Shown piece after piece: positions 16,029-23,826 of a DNA stretch of 49,409 nucleotides. The translations under genes were made by a program, and so were the position numbers. Source of the DNA: Burkholderiales bacterium (lineage in GTDB: Bacteria > Pseudomonadota > Gammaproteobacteria > Burkholderiales > Eutrophovitaceae); NCBI GenBank assembly GCA_035560005.1, contig DATMAN010000030.1:1-49409 (forward strand), given 5' to 3'. Below the pieces are notes generated by a model. The model saw only the letters and a program-made list of their open reading frames with translations, had not been told where the DNA came from and made no database searches. Each line of letters starts with the position of its first letter. Positions within the stretch are counted from its first letter, which is position 1.

Positions 16029-17024
16029 TCACGCGCCATACGTCAGGTTCCTCGCCTTGCCCCAGAACACGCGATAGGAAAACACCGTGTAGAAAACGAT
16101 CACCGGCAGCACGATGACGGTGCCGACAAGAACGAACTTCAGCGAAGAGGGTGCCGCTGCCGCCTGCCAGATCGTCATGCGATCGACCACCAGGTACGGG
16201 TACAGGCTGTACGCCAGACCGGCGAACGCGAACACGAAGATCCACACCGCCAGCACGAACGGCAGCCATTCGCGTTTCGATGCGGCGCGCTGCAGCCGGC
16301 CGTTCCAGATCCAGATGCCGGCGATCGCGGCCGCGCTCAGGATCGGCAGTGGGGCGAGCCACAGGATGCGCGGCCACGCGAACCACTTGTGCATGATCCC
16401 GGTGTTCGCAAACGGCGTGGCCAGGCTGATCGCCGCCACGCCCGCGGCGGTGAGCAGCACCGCGGCCCTGCCCCAGGCCAGCGACTTCGCCTGCAGGTCC
16501 CCCTCGGTCTTGATCGTGAGCCAGGTGGCGCCGAGCAGCGCATAGCCCCCGGCCAGTCCGACGCCGACCAGCAGCCCGAACGCGGTAGCCAGCGCGCCCT
16601 GCTTGAATCCGGTCACCACACCGGCCAGCATCACGCCCTGCGCCAGCGCCGCGCCCAGCGAGCCGAGGAAGAACAGCCGATTCCAGGCTTCCTGATGCCA
16701 GCCCGAGGCCTTGACGCGAAACTCGAAAGCCACGCCGCGCAGGATCAGCCCGATCAGCATCACCGCGACCGGCAGATAGAGCGAGGACAGGATGATTCCG
16801 TGCGCGTGCGGGAAGGCGACCAGCAGGATGCCCACGCCAAGGACGAGCCAGGTCTCGTTGGCGTCCCAGAACGGACCGATCGAGGCCACCATGAGGTCCT
16901 GCTCCTCGCGGCTGGCGAGCGGAAGCAGGATCCCCACGCCGAGATCGAAGCCGTCCAGGATCACGTAGGCCAGGATCGCCAGGCCCATGAGCACCATGAA
17001 GACAAACGGCAGATCGAGCTGCAT
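16029..17024 (-). CDS. cydB: Cytochrome bd ubiquinol oxidase subunit II
   Basis: This is a 331-residue membrane subunit of the bd-type terminal oxidase, which reduces oxygen to water with quinol electrons and builds a proton gradient without pumping. About eight or nine helices are visible. Family signatures are LAYVILDGFDLGVGILLP (about 18-35), IGPFWDANETWLVLGVGILLVAFP (about 49-72) and RGVAFEFR (about 95). The short length and these motifs are typical of the CydB/CioB family. It follows cydA in the same direction, separated by a 47-codon ORF that ends 2 nt before this ATG. Confidence 0.95.
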   Translation of the reverse strand: MQLDLPFVFMVLMGLAILAYVILDGFDLGVGILLPLASREEQDLMVASIGPFWDANETWLVLGVGILLVAFPHAHGIILSSLYLPVAVMLIGLILRGVAFEFRVKASGWHQEAWNRLFFLGSLGAALAQGVMLAGVVTGFKQGALATAFGLLVGVGLAGGYALLGATWLTIKTEGDLQAKSLAWGRAAVLLTAAGVAAISLATPFANTGIMHKWFAWPRILWLAPLPILSAAAIAGIWIWNGRLQRAASKREWLPFVLAVWIFVFAFAGLAYSLYPYLVVDRMTIWQAAAAPSSLKFVLVGTVIVLPVIVFYTVFSYRVFWGKARNLTYGA

Positions 17025-17026
17025 GG

Positions 17027-17170
17027 CTAGCGGTCGGTCGAAAGACGCTCAGGTCGCTGCAAGGGGAAAGTCCGGAAACGAATCACAAGCACGAGGCTGC
17101 ACAGGGCGTTCCGGGCGAGCGTGTTTTTCTTCGTGTTCCTTTTTGCCTCGATGTCTTCATGGTGCGCCAT
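17027..17170 (-). CDS. 47-residue ORF between cydA and cydB, partly repeat-derived
   Basis: This small ORF begins MAHHEDIEAKRNTKKNTL. It is preceded by GGGGAGG with a 4-nt spacer, one of the better ribosome-binding sites in this operon. It ends 2 nt before the cydB ATG. The N-terminal half is encoded by a sequence resembling dispersed CACCACGAAGACACGAAG-type intergenic repeats. The C-terminal half (CSLVLVIRFRTFPLQRPERL) has one weakly hydrophobic stretch. It is not CydX-like, since it lacks a clear transmembrane helix. Translation may simply pass ribosomes on to cydB. It could be a real micro-protein or a fortuitous ORF. Confidence 0.4.
   Translation of the reverse strand: MAHHEDIEAKRNTKKNTLARNALCSLVLVIRFRTFPLQRPERLSTDR
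17121..17168. repeat. Dispersed repeat-like segment D (GAAGACACGAAGG type)
   Basis: On the minus strand the segment reads GGCGCACCATGAAGACATCG, then AGGCAAAAAGGAACACGAAG. It is a degenerate run of about 8-10-bp purine-rich units, like the arms of elements A-C but a distinct variant. Only one arm is seen. Confidence 0.4.
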
Positions 17171-17187
17171 ATTGCCTCCCCTTGTCG

Positions 17188-18537
17188 TCAAGCGACACGC
17201 GGCTCGGCGGGTTGGGCCGCTGCGCGATATGCCTCCCCGGTCGCGTCCTTGATCGCGAGTTGCGTCAGAACCACCATGTACGAGACGAGCAGCAGCGCGT
17301 ATACGATCGCATAGCCGATCAGCGTGAGCGCGATGTCGCCGGCCGGCACCGAGGAAGCGGTCTCGGCGGTCGTGATCACGCCGTAGACCAGATAGGGCTG
17401 GCGGCCGATCTCGGTGGTGTACCAGCCCGCGAGGGTGGCGACCCAGCCGGAGAACGTCATCGCCGCGAAGCCGCGCAGCAGCCAGCGCGGCGGTTCGCGC
17501 TTGCGCAGCAGAACCACGCTGCCGAACCAGGCGAACGCCAGCATCAGGACGCCCACGCCCACCATCAGACGGAAGCTCCAGAACACCGCCGCCACCGGCG
17601 GATGCGCGCCGGGGAATTCGTTCAATCCCTTCAGCTCGCCGTCCGCATCGTGGGTGAGGATCCAGCTCGCGCCCTTGGGAATCGCGATGGCGTAGTCGTT
17701 GCGCCGCTCCCGTTCGTTGGGCAGCGCGAAGAGCAGCAGCGGCACTCCGCGGCCGGTTTCCCAGATGCCCTCGATGGCGGCGATCTTGGCCGGCTGGTGT
17801 TCGAGCGTGTTCAGGCCGTGCAGATCGCCGACCAGGATCTGCACCGGCGCGAGCACCGCCGCCACCGCCACACCGGTGCGCAACATCCTGCGCGCCGGCT
17901 CGAAGGCGCGGTTGCGCAGCAACTGCAATGCGGAAATGCCGGCGATCAGAAACGCCGCGGTGAGGCCCGAGGCGATCATCATGTGCGCGAGCCGATAGGG
18001 AAAGCTCGGGTTGAAAATGATCGCCCACCAGTCGGTGGCATGAAGCTGGCCTTCGATCGCTTCGAAGCCCCGGGGAGTCTGCATCCAGGAATTGAGCGCG
18101 AGGATCCAGAAGGCGGAGGCCGTGGTGCCGGCCGCGACCAGGAAGGCCGACAGCGTGTGCAGCCAGCCGGGCACACGCTCGCGCCCGAAGAGCATGACAC
18201 CGAGAAATGTCGCCTCCAGGAAGAACGCGGTCAGCACTTCGTAGCCCAGCAGCGGACCCGCGATGTTCCCGGCCTTCTGCATGAACCCGGGCCAGTTGGT
18301 CCCGAACTGGAAGCTCATGGTGATGCCGGACACCACGCCGAGCGCGAAAGACAGCGCGAAGATCTTCACCCATAGCCGGTAAGCCTGGGCGAGCCAGCCT
18401 GGCCCCCTGCGCCCGATGCGGATGCGCAGGTAGAGCAGCACCCAGGCGAGCGCGATGGTGATGCTCGGGAACAGAATGTGGAACGAAATGTTGAGCCCGA
18501 ACTGGGCCCGCGCGAGCAGAAGCGGATCGTCAAACAT
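17188..18537 (-). CDS. cydA: Cytochrome bd ubiquinol oxidase subunit I
   Basis: This is the 449-residue haem-bearing subunit of the bd oxidase. His20 in FGLNISFHILFPSITIAL corresponds to the haem b595 ligand region. YEVLTAFFLEATFLGVMLFG (about 98-117) carries the conserved glutamates near the haems. GRQPYLVYGVITT (about 385) is the C-terminal family motif. At 449 residues it is much shorter than the E. coli-type enzyme, so it has the short Q-loop found in CioA/cyanide-insensitive-like oxidases. No CydX-like or cydDC genes are nearby. It is divergent from the DUF1840 gene at 18672, and the 134-nt gap should hold its promoter. Confidence 0.95.
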   Translation of the reverse strand: MFDDPLLLARAQFGLNISFHILFPSITIALAWVLLYLRIRIGRRGPGWLAQAYRLWVKIFALSFALGVVSGITMSFQFGTNWPGFMQKAGNIAGPLLGYEVLTAFFLEATFLGVMLFGRERVPGWLHTLSAFLVAAGTTASAFWILALNSWMQTPRGFEAIEGQLHATDWWAIIFNPSFPYRLAHMMIASGLTAAFLIAGISALQLLRNRAFEPARRMLRTGVAVAAVLAPVQILVGDLHGLNTLEHQPAKIAAIEGIWETGRGVPLLLFALPNERERRNDYAIAIPKGASWILTHDADGELKGLNEFPGAHPPVAAVFWSFRLMVGVGVLMLAFAWFGSVVLLRKREPPRWLLRGFAAMTFSGWVATLAGWYTTEIGRQPYLVYGVITTAETASSVPAGDIALTLIGYAIVYALLLVSYMVVLTQLAIKDATGEAYRAAAQPAEPRVA

Positions 18538-18671
18538 CGTGGGCGCCTCGACGGTGCAAGTCTACCGCGAGGCTGTCCTTCCGATCACCCGAGGGCCAGG
18601 ACTTCGGTCTCACTTTCTTCGCCGCGCGTTTGTCGCTACGATTCCCTCGTTACCGCTTGCCACAACCATCC

Positions 18672-18977
18672 ATGCTGGTACGTTTCGAAAGCGACGTGGG
18701 CAACCTGACGATGTTTGGAGATGTCGCCGTCAAGCTGCTGAAAATGATGGGCCACAGCGGGAGCGTTCCCGGCGCGATCCTGCCGAAGGATATTCCGGCC
18801 GCGCTCGCACGGCTCGAGCAGGCGCTCGAAAGCGAACCGGAATCGGCGGCCGTGACCAGACAGGGGCGGAAGGAAGAAGACAAGGAACCGCCGGTCTCGC
18901 TGAAACGACGTGCCTTTCCCTTGATGGAGCTGCTCGCACGCGCCGCCAAGGAAGAGTGCGAGGTCATGTGGCGCTAG
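18672..18977 (+). CDS. DUF1840 family protein
   Basis: This is a 101-residue cytoplasmic protein that opens MLVRFESDVGNLTMFGDVAV, the pattern of the DUF1840 family found mainly in betaproteobacteria. GHSGSVPGAILPKDIPAALARLEQAL continues the match. A charged linker (TRQGRKEEDKEPP, about 62-74) precedes the C-terminal helix RRAFPLMELLARAAKEECEVMW. The function is unknown. The ATG at 18672 follows CATCC with no clear Shine-Dalgarno. Confidence 0.85.
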   Translation: MLVRFESDVGNLTMFGDVAVKLLKMMGHSGSVPGAILPKDIPAALARLEQALESEPESAAVTRQGRKEEDKEPPVSLKRRAFPLMELLARAAKEECEVMWR

Positions 18978-19064
18978 GCTGTGAACAGCGATGAAACCAT
19001 GACCGGGTTGCGGTGCCCCGGGGCGAATCACGCCGATACAAAGTCAAGACCAGGGAGGAAGCCA

Positions 19065-19598
19065 ATGTGGAAGTTTCTCGCAGCAGTGCTGCTGGTGCCG
19101 GCGCTCGCGTTGCCGCAGTCCGTATGGGCCGAGGCGCGAGAGCTTTCGGTCAGCCAGTCGATCGTGATCGACGCGCCGGCCGAGCGGGTCTGGGAGGTCG
19201 CCGGCGATTTCGTGGGCGTCAATCGCTGGCTCACGGTGATCCCTTCGAGCAGGCTGATCCTCGGCCGCAATCGTGAGGTCGGTTGCGTCCGCGAGCTCAC
19301 GCGCGCCAACGGCACCAAGGTGCAGGAAAAACTGATCGAGTACGATCCCTGGACGATGACCTTTACCTACACCTATGTCGGCGGACAACCGCTGGTGAGC
19401 GACTATTTCGCCACCATGAGCCTGACCGCTCTCGACGACGGCAAGACCCGGGTGGACTGGAAAGCGCGCTTCCGGAGACTGGACTACTGGACCGAACAGC
19501 CGCCGCCCGGACAGGAGGACGACACGCTCGTCGCGCTCTTCAACCGCATCTATTCCGGTGGGCTGGAGAGCCTGAAAAAGGTGGTGGAAGGCCAGTGA
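19065..19598 (+). CDS. Secreted SRPBCC (MxaD-like) protein
   Basis: This is a 177-residue protein with a signal peptide (MWKFLAAVLLVPALALPQSVWAEA region) followed by a START/polyketide-cyclase-like fold. Its order of elements, SVSQSIVIDAPAERVWEVAGDF, VGCVRELTRANGTKVQEKL and TRVDWKARF, resembles periplasmic MxaD-type proteins associated with methanol dehydrogenase clusters. No dehydrogenase gene is present here, so that role is not supported. The domain typically binds a hydrophobic ligand. GGGAGGAAG precedes the ATG at 19065. The next gene starts 52 nt downstream on the same strand. Confidence 0.85.
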   Translation: MWKFLAAVLLVPALALPQSVWAEARELSVSQSIVIDAPAERVWEVAGDFVGVNRWLTVIPSSRLILGRNREVGCVRELTRANGTKVQEKLIEYDPWTMTFTYTYVGGQPLVSDYFATMSLTALDDGKTRVDWKARFRRLDYWTEQPPPGQEDDTLVALFNRIYSGGLESLKKVVEGQ

Positions 19599-19650
19599 GG
19601 AGCAGGGCGGCAGGTGGGACGATCGAGGCGGCGGACCCGATGAGGCGAGC

Positions 19651-20421
19651 GTGGCGCGGGGCGCATTCGATCTGAGCGGCAAGGTCGCGGTGGTGACCGG
19701 ATCGAGCCGGGGTATCGGGCGCTCGATCGCCGAGCATCTCGCCGCCGCCGGCGCGAAAGTGGTGATCTCCAGCCGCAAGGCGCCCGCCTGCGAAGAGGTC
19801 GTGCAAGCCATCCGCAAATGCGGCGGCGAAGCAGTCGCGATTCCTGCCAACATCGGCGACAAGTCCCAGCTCGAGCAACTGGTCGAGCAGACCCGGCGGC
19901 ACTACGGCAGGATCGACGTGCTGGTGTGCAACGCCGCTTCCAATCCCTACTACGGTCCGATGGCCGGCCTGCCCGACGATGCGTTCACCAAGATCCTGCA
20001 CAACAACGTCGTGGCCAACCACTGGCTGGCCAATCTGGTGCTCCCCGAAATGGCGCAACGCCGCGACGGCGTGGTCATCATCGTCTCGTCGATCGGCGGA
20101 CTGAAGGGCACGGGCACGCTGGGCGCTTACGCCATCTCCAAAGCAGCCGACATGCAGCTCGCGCGCAACCTCGCGGTCGAATGGGGCCGGCACAACATCC
20201 GCGTCAACTGCATCGCGCCTGGCCTCGTCAGAACGGACTTCGCCCGCGCGCTGTGGGAGAACCCGGAGGTACTGCGGCGCTACGAGTCCCGAACGCCCCT
20301 GGGCCGCATCGGGGAACCCGACGACATCGGCGGCATCGCCGTGTTCCTCGCTTCGCGCGCCGGTGCTTTCGTGACCGGGCAGAGCATCGTGGCCGATGGC
20401 GGCGTGACCATCGCCGGCTGA
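19651..20421 (+). CDS. Short-chain dehydrogenase/reductase
   Basis: This is a 256-residue classical SDR. The cofactor motif TGSSRGIG lies at about 16-23, with an Arg in ISSRKAP that favours NADP. NAAS is at about 93. The catalytic triad is Ser in VSSIGG with Tyr160 and Lys164 in YAISK. The C-terminus GAFVTGQSIVADGGVTIAG is the usual subunit-interface strand. It resembles DHRS4-like carbonyl or 3-oxoacyl reductases; the substrate is not predictable. The start is a GTG at 19651. An out-of-frame ATG just upstream (19640) is rejected because its frame is arginine-rich. Confidence 0.92.
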   Translation: MARGAFDLSGKVAVVTGSSRGIGRSIAEHLAAAGAKVVISSRKAPACEEVVQAIRKCGGEAVAIPANIGDKSQLEQLVEQTRRHYGRIDVLVCNAASNPYYGPMAGLPDDAFTKILHNNVVANHWLANLVLPEMAQRRDGVVIIVSSIGGLKGTGTLGAYAISKAADMQLARNLAVEWGRHNIRVNCIAPGLVRTDFARALWENPEVLRRYESRTPLGRIGEPDDIGGIAVFLASRAGAFVTGQSIVADGGVTIAG

Positions 20422-20475
20422 GCCGGCGGCGCATCTGACGTCGGCCTTCGCGCCGGCGAGTATCATCGTCAGGCC

Positions 20476-21495
20476 ATGCCCGCCAACCTCACGCCCGAAT
20501 ACAAGGCGGCGGAGGCCGCTTTTCGCAAGGCGCGCGACCCCCGCGAGCGCCTGGATTGTCTGCGCGAGATGCTGCGCACCGTGCCCAAGCACAAAGGCAC
20601 CGAGCACCTGCAGGCCGACATCAAGCGCTCGATCAGGGAGCTGTCGGAAGAACTCGAGGGGCCGAAGAAGGGCGCCGCCCACGGCGGCCCCGCGCTGGTC
20701 GTCCGGCCGGAGGGCGCAGCCCAGATCGCTCTGATCGGACCGCCCAACGCCGGCAAGTCGGCGCTGCACGCCACGCTCACCGGCTCCGGCGTCCACGTCG
20801 CCGATTACCCCTTCACCACGCAGTTTCCCGCACCGGGAATGATGTCGTTCGAGGACATTCACTTCCAGCTCGTGGATCTTCCCGCCGTGTCGCGCGAACA
20901 CCCGGTGCCGTGGCTGCACGGGGCGCTGCAGACCGCGGATGCCTGCATGCTGGTGATCGATCTGAACGATCCCGACTGCGTCGACGAAGTGCAGGCCGTG
21001 CACGCGATCCTGCGCGAGAAGCGCGTGACGCTCAGCGCGCGCTGGCCGGGAGATAGCGACTGCGCCGCGCCGGCGCAAGAGGAAGATCCGTTCGCGCTGC
21101 GCCTTCCCGCGCTGCTCCTGGCAAACAAGGCCGACCTCGTCGCCAACATCGACGAAGAGCTTCAGACGTTGCGCGAGCTCACCGGGTTGCGCTACCCCGC
21201 GTTGTCGGTGTCGGCAAGAACCGGCCACGGGCTTGCGCAGATCGGCCCGTGGCTGTTCCGCGCGCTGGCCATCGTGCGGGTCTACACCAAGGCGCCGGGC
21301 AAGCCGCCGGAGAAGCGTCACCCCTTCACCCTGCGCCGCGGCCAGAACGTGGAGGACGTCGCGCGCCTGGTACACAAGGATCTCGCGCGCAGTCTGCGCT
21401 ACGCGCGCGTGTGGGGCAGGTCCGGTTTCGACGGCCACCCGGTCGGGCGCGAGCACCTCGTGGAGGACGGGGACGTCATCGAGCTGCACGCGTGA
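20476..21495 (+). CDS. TGS-domain GTPase related to DRG/Obg proteins
   Basis: This is a 339-residue TRAFAC GTPase of the OBG-HflX-DRG group. The N-terminal part is a charged helical region (1-70). G1 is GPPNAGKS (about 92-99), followed by the switch segment DYPFTTQFPAPGMM. G3 reads DLPAVS instead of the usual DxPG. G4 is NKAD (about 216) and G5 is SVSARTG. The last 75 residues form a TGS domain with FTLRRGQNVEDVARLVHKDL and VGREHLVEDGDVIELH. Such proteins usually act on ribosomes or translation, and IF-1 is the next gene, though on the opposite strand. The replaced switch-II glycine is unusual for the superfamily. Confidence 0.88.
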   Translation: MPANLTPEYKAAEAAFRKARDPRERLDCLREMLRTVPKHKGTEHLQADIKRSIRELSEELEGPKKGAAHGGPALVVRPEGAAQIALIGPPNAGKSALHATLTGSGVHVADYPFTTQFPAPGMMSFEDIHFQLVDLPAVSREHPVPWLHGALQTADACMLVIDLNDPDCVDEVQAVHAILREKRVTLSARWPGDSDCAAPAQEEDPFALRLPALLLANKADLVANIDEELQTLRELTGLRYPALSVSARTGHGLAQIGPWLFRALAIVRVYTKAPGKPPEKRHPFTLRRGQNVEDVARLVHKDLARSLRYARVWGRSGFDGHPVGREHLVEDGDVIELHA

Positions 21496-21578
21496 CGAGC
21501 CGCTGCGCGCCGCGCGACGACGACCCGCAGTCCGAAGGCACCCCGCGGCGTTTCCGTGAGCGGGCGGTCGCGCGCCGG

Positions 21579-21842
21579 CTATCTCTTCCTGAACTGCGGC
21601 CGGAAGCTCGCGACCGGGCGCTCGTCCTTGTGGCGGAAGTTGATGCGGCCCCGGGTCAGGTCATAGGGCGAGATTTCCAGCGTGACCTTGTCGCCCGCCA
21701 GAATGCGGATGCGATGCTTGCGGATCTTTCCGGAGGCGTACGCGGTGACATTGGCGCCGTTGTCCAGCGTCACGCGGAACGTCGTGTTGGGCAGCACTTC
21801 GTTCACAACGCCTTCCATTTCGATGAATTCTTCCTTCGCCAT
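21579..21842 (-). CDS. infA: Translation initiation factor IF-1 (87-residue form)
   Basis: This S1-like OB-fold protein binds the A site of the 30S subunit during initiation. The match is unmistakable: [20 protein letters not shown], then [28 protein letters not shown] and [10 protein letters not shown]. It has 87 residues, about 15 more than the E. coli protein, with a basic extension ending SFRPQFRKR. Many betaproteobacteria carry this longer form as a second, stand-alone IF-1 besides the ribosomal-operon copy; that is from memory. The start at 21842 is fixed by the conserved MAKE. It is convergent with the GTPase gene. Confidence 0.96.
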   Translation of the reverse strand: MAKEEFIEMEGVVNEVLPNTTFRVTLDNGANVTAYASGKIRKHRIRILAGDKVTLEISPYDLTRGRINFRHKDERPVASFRPQFRKR

Positions 21843-21970
21843 AGCGTAATCTCCGTAAGTTGCGGCCGGGCGGGCCGGCCGATGAAGGCTTGTGAATGCG
21901 GCCGTGGCTAGCTCATGACCCGCTGCTGCGCGTTTTGCCGGTCGCCCTCGGCGCACGAAGCGCACGCCGG

Positions 21971-22144
21971 CTACCGGGAGCTTCCCTGGGGCTTGCGGTC
22001 GGGCGCGTTCGCGCTTCCGATGCCGTCCGGGCGCGCGTCTTCTTTGGCTTCCTGACCGGGATTCTTCACCGCGGGCGTCTGTCGCTGCAGGCGCCGGCGC
22101 AGGATCATCGCGGTCGCTTCCTGCGGAGAAAGCTTCTTGGCCAT
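21971..22144 (-). CDS. Small basic hypothetical protein, 57 residues
   Basis: This ORF begins [20 protein letters not shown], a well-formed amphipathic basic helix. The tail is disordered and Lys/Pro/Asp-rich, ending [16 protein letters not shown] lies about 7 nt before the ATG. It starts 18 nt after the terminator of the acyl-CoA ligase operon, so it would need its own promoter or read-through. It precedes infA in the same direction. No known family is recognised; it may be a small nucleic-acid-binding protein or a chance ORF. Confidence 0.4.
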   Translation of the reverse strand: MAKKLSPQEATAMILRRRLQRQTPAVKNPGQEAKEDARPDGIGSANAPDRKPQGSSR

Positions 22145-22161
22145 GTTCGTCTCCACCAGTG

Positions 22162-22198
22162 AAAAACAAAACCCCCGACCGTCAAGCGGAAGGGGGTT
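22162..22198 (-). terminator. Rho-independent terminator of the four-gene operon
   Basis: On the minus strand the stem AACCCCC...GGGGGTT (22198-22192 paired with 22176-22170) is followed directly by TTGTTTTTC. It lies about 63 nt past the stop of the acyl-CoA ligase gene and is the clearest intrinsic terminator in the window. Confidence 0.8.
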
Positions 22199-22260
22199 CA
22201 GGGGCATTCTACACACCCGGACCCTTCCGGCAAAGTCCGCCCGCGGGACCGGGCGCGGGC

Positions 22261-23826
22261 TCAGCCGGTCTCCGAGGCGCGCGCGCCGTGCGCGGCCTCC
22301 TGCGCAAGGCGCGCCCGCAGATCGGTCTTCAGCACTTTTCCATAGTTGTTCTTGGGCAGCTCCGGCACGAAGCGGTAGGCGCGCGGGCGCTTGAAGCGCG
22401 CGATCCGATCGAGACAGAGCGCGTCCAGCTCCCGCTCGCTCACCGTGGCGCCATCGCGCACCACGACGAAGGCCACGACTTCCTCGCCCCACTCGGGGTG
22501 CGGGCGGCCCACCACCGATGCTTCGGCCACGGCCGGGTGGCGAAGCAGCACTTCCTCGACCTCGCGCGGGTAGACGTTGGCGCCGCCGCTGATGATGAGA
22601 TCTTTCGAGCGGTCGCGCAGCGTCAGGAATCCGTCTTCGTCCAGCGAGCCCACATCGCCGGTGTGCAGCCAGCCGTTGCGCAGCGTCTCGGCGGTCGCTT
22701 CCGGATCGCGCCAGTAGCCCTTCATCACCGCGTCGCCGCGCACCAGCACCTCCCCGACGGCGCCCGCGGGCAGCGGGCGGTCCTGCGCGTCGCCCACCAT
22801 TACCTGCATCGCCGTTTGGGCCACGCCCACGGAGGCCAGCCGCTGTTCGTGGCGTGCATGGCCGTGGTCGTTGATGTGAAAGCGCGACAGCGCGGTAATG
22901 GTCATCGGGGACTCGCCCTGACCGTAGATCTGCACGAAGCGCGGGCCGATGGTCTCCAGCGCACGCTTGATGTCCTGCAGATACATCGGGCCGCCGCCGT
23001 AGACCACGGTCTTCAAGCCCTCGAGCGCCGGCGCATGCTGACGCGCGTATTCCACCAGCCGGTGAACCATGGTCGGCGCGGCGAACAGCGTCAGGCCGGG
23101 CCAGCGCCGGCACAGCGCGAAGATCTCGCCCGGATCGAAGTGCCCGCTTTCCGGCACCACCTGGTTGGCTCCTGCCAGCACGTGCGGAAAGTTGTACATG
23201 CCGGAGCCGTGCGACATCGGCGCGGCGTGCAGCAGGCAGTCGCCCGGCGCGATGGCGTCCACGTCGGCGAAGTAGCACAAGGTCATGCACAGCACGTTGC
23301 GGTGCGTGATCATCACGCCTTTCGGACGCCCGGTGGTTCCGCTGGTGTAGAAGAGCCACGCCACATCGTCCGGCGCCGAAGGGTGAAGATCGATGCGTGC
23401 GTCGGTCCGCAGCAGCGCGGCGTGCTCCGCCGATCCGGCCTCGATCACCCGTTGCGGGCCGGCGCCGCTTTCGAGGGCCGTGGACACCGCCGCAGTCAGA
23501 TCGGGCGTGACGAAGCACACCCGCGCGCCGCAATGTTCGAGGATGTATCGGAACTCGCGCGCATGCAGCTTCGCGTTCATCGGCACCGCCACCAGGCCGG
23601 CGTGCCATGCCGCGTACAGGATCTCGATGTACTCGGGCGAATTGCGCATCGCCAGCGCGACCCGGTCTCCCGGCGCAAGCCGCAACGCGCCGCGCATCGC
23701 GCCGGCGAGCGCCGCGACGCGCGTCATCAACCGGCGATAGTCGGCCCAGGCGCGGCTGCCCCGGGAAACGGCCGGGCGCTCGGGAAAGAGGCGGGCGGCG
23801 CGCGCCAGGAAGTTCGCGACGTTCAC
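22261..23826 (-). CDS. AMP-dependent acyl-CoA synthetase/ligase
   Basis: This is a 521-residue class I adenylate-forming enzyme that activates a carboxylate as acyl-AMP and transfers it to CoA. The phosphate loop FYTSGTTGRPKGVMITH lies at about 159-175. YGQGE is motif A5, GWLHTGDVG is A7, RSKDLIISGGANVYPREVEE is the hinge A8 and PKNNYGKVLK carries the catalytic lysine. The sequence resembles medium/long-chain or crotonobetaine-type ligases; the acid cannot be named. The GTG start at 23826 overlaps the kinase stop as GTGA, implying coupling. It is the last gene of a four-gene operon and is followed by a strong terminator at 22162-22198. Confidence 0.92.
   Translation of the reverse strand: MNVANFLARAARLFPERPAVSRGSRAWADYRRLMTRVAALAGAMRGALRLAPGDRVALAMRNSPEYIEILYAAWHAGLVAVPMNAKLHAREFRYILEHCGARVCFVTPDLTAAVSTALESGAGPQRVIEAGSAEHAALLRTDARIDLHPSAPDDVAWLFYTSGTTGRPKGVMITHRNVLCMTLCYFADVDAIAPGDCLLHAAPMSHGSGMYNFPHVLAGANQVVPESGHFDPGEIFALCRRWPGLTLFAAPTMVHRLVEYARQHAPALEGLKTVVYGGGPMYLQDIKRALETIGPRFVQIYGQGESPMTITALSRFHINDHGHARHEQRLASVGVAQTAMQVMVGDAQDRPLPAGAVGEVLVRGDAVMKGYWRDPEATAETLRNGWLHTGDVGSLDEDGFLTLRDRSKDLIISGGANVYPREVEEVLLRHPAVAEASVVGRPHPEWGEEVVAFVVVRDGATVSERELDALCLDRIARFKRPRAYRFVPELPKNNYGKVLKTDLRARLAQEAAHGARASETG

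Noticed and set aside
17027..17170. CydX subunit of the bd oxidase
   Set aside because: CydX proteins have an N-terminal transmembrane helix and lie after cydB. This ORF has a charged start and lies between the subunits.
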